From Asterias rubens (lineage: Eukaryota > Echinodermata > Asteroidea > Forcipulatida > Asteriidae): a stretch of 64,000 bases of DNA. A program made the translations under genes and the position numbers. The stretch lies in NCBI RefSeq assembly GCF_902459465.1, contig NW_022985712.1, positions 1 to 64,000 of the forward strand, in the 5' to 3' direction. Positions 63,532 through 64,000 of the stretch are shown piece by piece. Position 1 is the first letter of the stretch. Each line of letters starts with the position of its first letter. The notes beneath the pieces were generated by a model that was not told where the DNA came from, made no database searches, and saw nothing but the letters and a program-made list of their open reading frames with translations.

Positions 63532-64000
63532 ATGCCTCGAGTTAGACGGCGTCCGGCTCGGTTTGACGATGTCGATGAGGAAGGCGCCTATCCAATGGAC
63601 AGACGTTCCACGATGCAGTCGGCGGCTGTGAATAAGAAAGGCCAAGGGAAACGGAAGGCTAAGGTGAGGGCATCATCTGCACAGCCGGCCTTGATCACTC
63701 TCAATACCGGCACGGCTTCGTCTTCCCCTCGACCGCTATCAAGTCAAGGCCTGCCGCCAATAATTTCGCCACCAGGGATCCAGCATCAGGCTATTATACC
63801 GCCGGCAAACACCGGGGCAACCTATGCTTCTACTGTAAGGGATGAAACAGTCACGTTCAACGGTTTGCAGCCCGGCGAGGCGGTGGTCGCCCCTCCGGTT
63901 TTCAGCAACTCGACTGCCGGGACTCGGCCCCTGCCGACGGGTGGTGAGTACACCGGTGATTCCGGTCAGGTTGCGGCCCCTTGTTCCACCTCACATGCAT
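63532..64000 (+). CDS. Unidentified N-terminal ORF, runs off the window
   Basis: ATG at 63532 opens a stop-free frame of 156 codons to the window edge. It starts with a basic MPRVRRRPARFDDVDEEG and then low-complexity Pro/Ser/Ala/Thr-rich sequence (QGLPPIISPPGIQHQ, ANTGATYASTV). GC content is well above its surroundings. Disordered, basic then proline-rich starts of this type occur in the ORF1/gag of DIRS- or Ngaro-like retroelements, but no diagnostic domain falls inside the window. Confidence 0.5.
   Translation, partial: MPRVRRRPARFDDVDEEGAYPMDRRSTMQSAAVNKKGQGKRKAKVRASSAQPALITLNTGTASSSPRPLSSQGLPPIISPPGIQHQAIIPPANTGATYASTVRDETVTFNGLQPGEAVVAPPVFSNSTAGTRPLPTGGEYTGDSGQVAAPCSTSHA

Overview
The window comes from a large, repeat-rich animal genome. 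The sequence suggests a marine deuterostome, most likely an echinoderm. The signs are metazoan-type 5S rRNA genes, intron-containing genes, two BEL/Pao and one Gypsy LTR retrotransposon, many TACATGTA-rich intergenic stretches, and MITE-like repeats beginning GGGCC. The species cannot be named from sequence alone. Nearly everything here is mobile or tandem DNA, and much of it is nested.

1-33085: a 5S rDNA tandem array. Genes lie on the minus strand, the repeat is about 197 bp, and a T-run terminator follows each gene. The array is split by a 24.2 kb DNA transposon (448-24648). That element has a CCCACTGGGCA terminal inverted repeat, a TA target duplication and tandem subterminal repeats at both ends. 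It carries a Transposase_21/EnSpm-like transposase and a second spliced gene. The 5S spacer reads correctly once it is removed. The giant element was later hit by a 4.1 kb non-autonomous element with 152-bp inverted repeats and a 9-bp duplication (4267-8398), and by a complete BEL/Pao retrotransposon (11294-19518, identical-looking 865-bp LTRs, GTTAA duplication). The BEL element sits in the middle of the transposase gene. A foldback element and a tRNA-headed SINE lie further right. Beyond it the array continues with 37 copies. One is split by a truncated non-LTR retrotransposon. Four-copy and three-copy blocks of the array are duplicated. A 500-N gap follows (33086-33585).

33586-36037: remains of a large extracellular-type gene on the plus strand, two MITE-like repeats and a CTCF-like site. 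36038-44618: a Gypsy retrotransposon on the minus strand, with 1507-bp LTRs and a pol broken by one stop and one frameshift. 45097-45348: an unidentified coding exon on the minus strand.

46296-58277: a multi-exon minus-strand gene for a tyrosine-recombinase-like protein with an acidic linker and a SANT/Myb-like C-terminus. It is interrupted next to its putative nucleophile by a second complete BEL/Pao element (47500-55716, 770-bp LTRs, GGTAG duplication, tRNA-Tyr primer site). 56360-62620 holds about a dozen copies of a ~200-bp repeat, one of them interrupted by a 1.0 kb TTAA-type element. 62760-63234 has a CRE-containing promoter-like region and a first exon resembling P2X7-like zinc-domain proteins, with a stop at codon 12. 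The last 469 bases are the GC-rich start of an unidentified ORF that runs off the window.

The main story is layered insertion. DNA transposons and retrotransposons have landed in multicopy 5S genes and in each other's transposition genes, and several of them left diagnosable target-site duplications.
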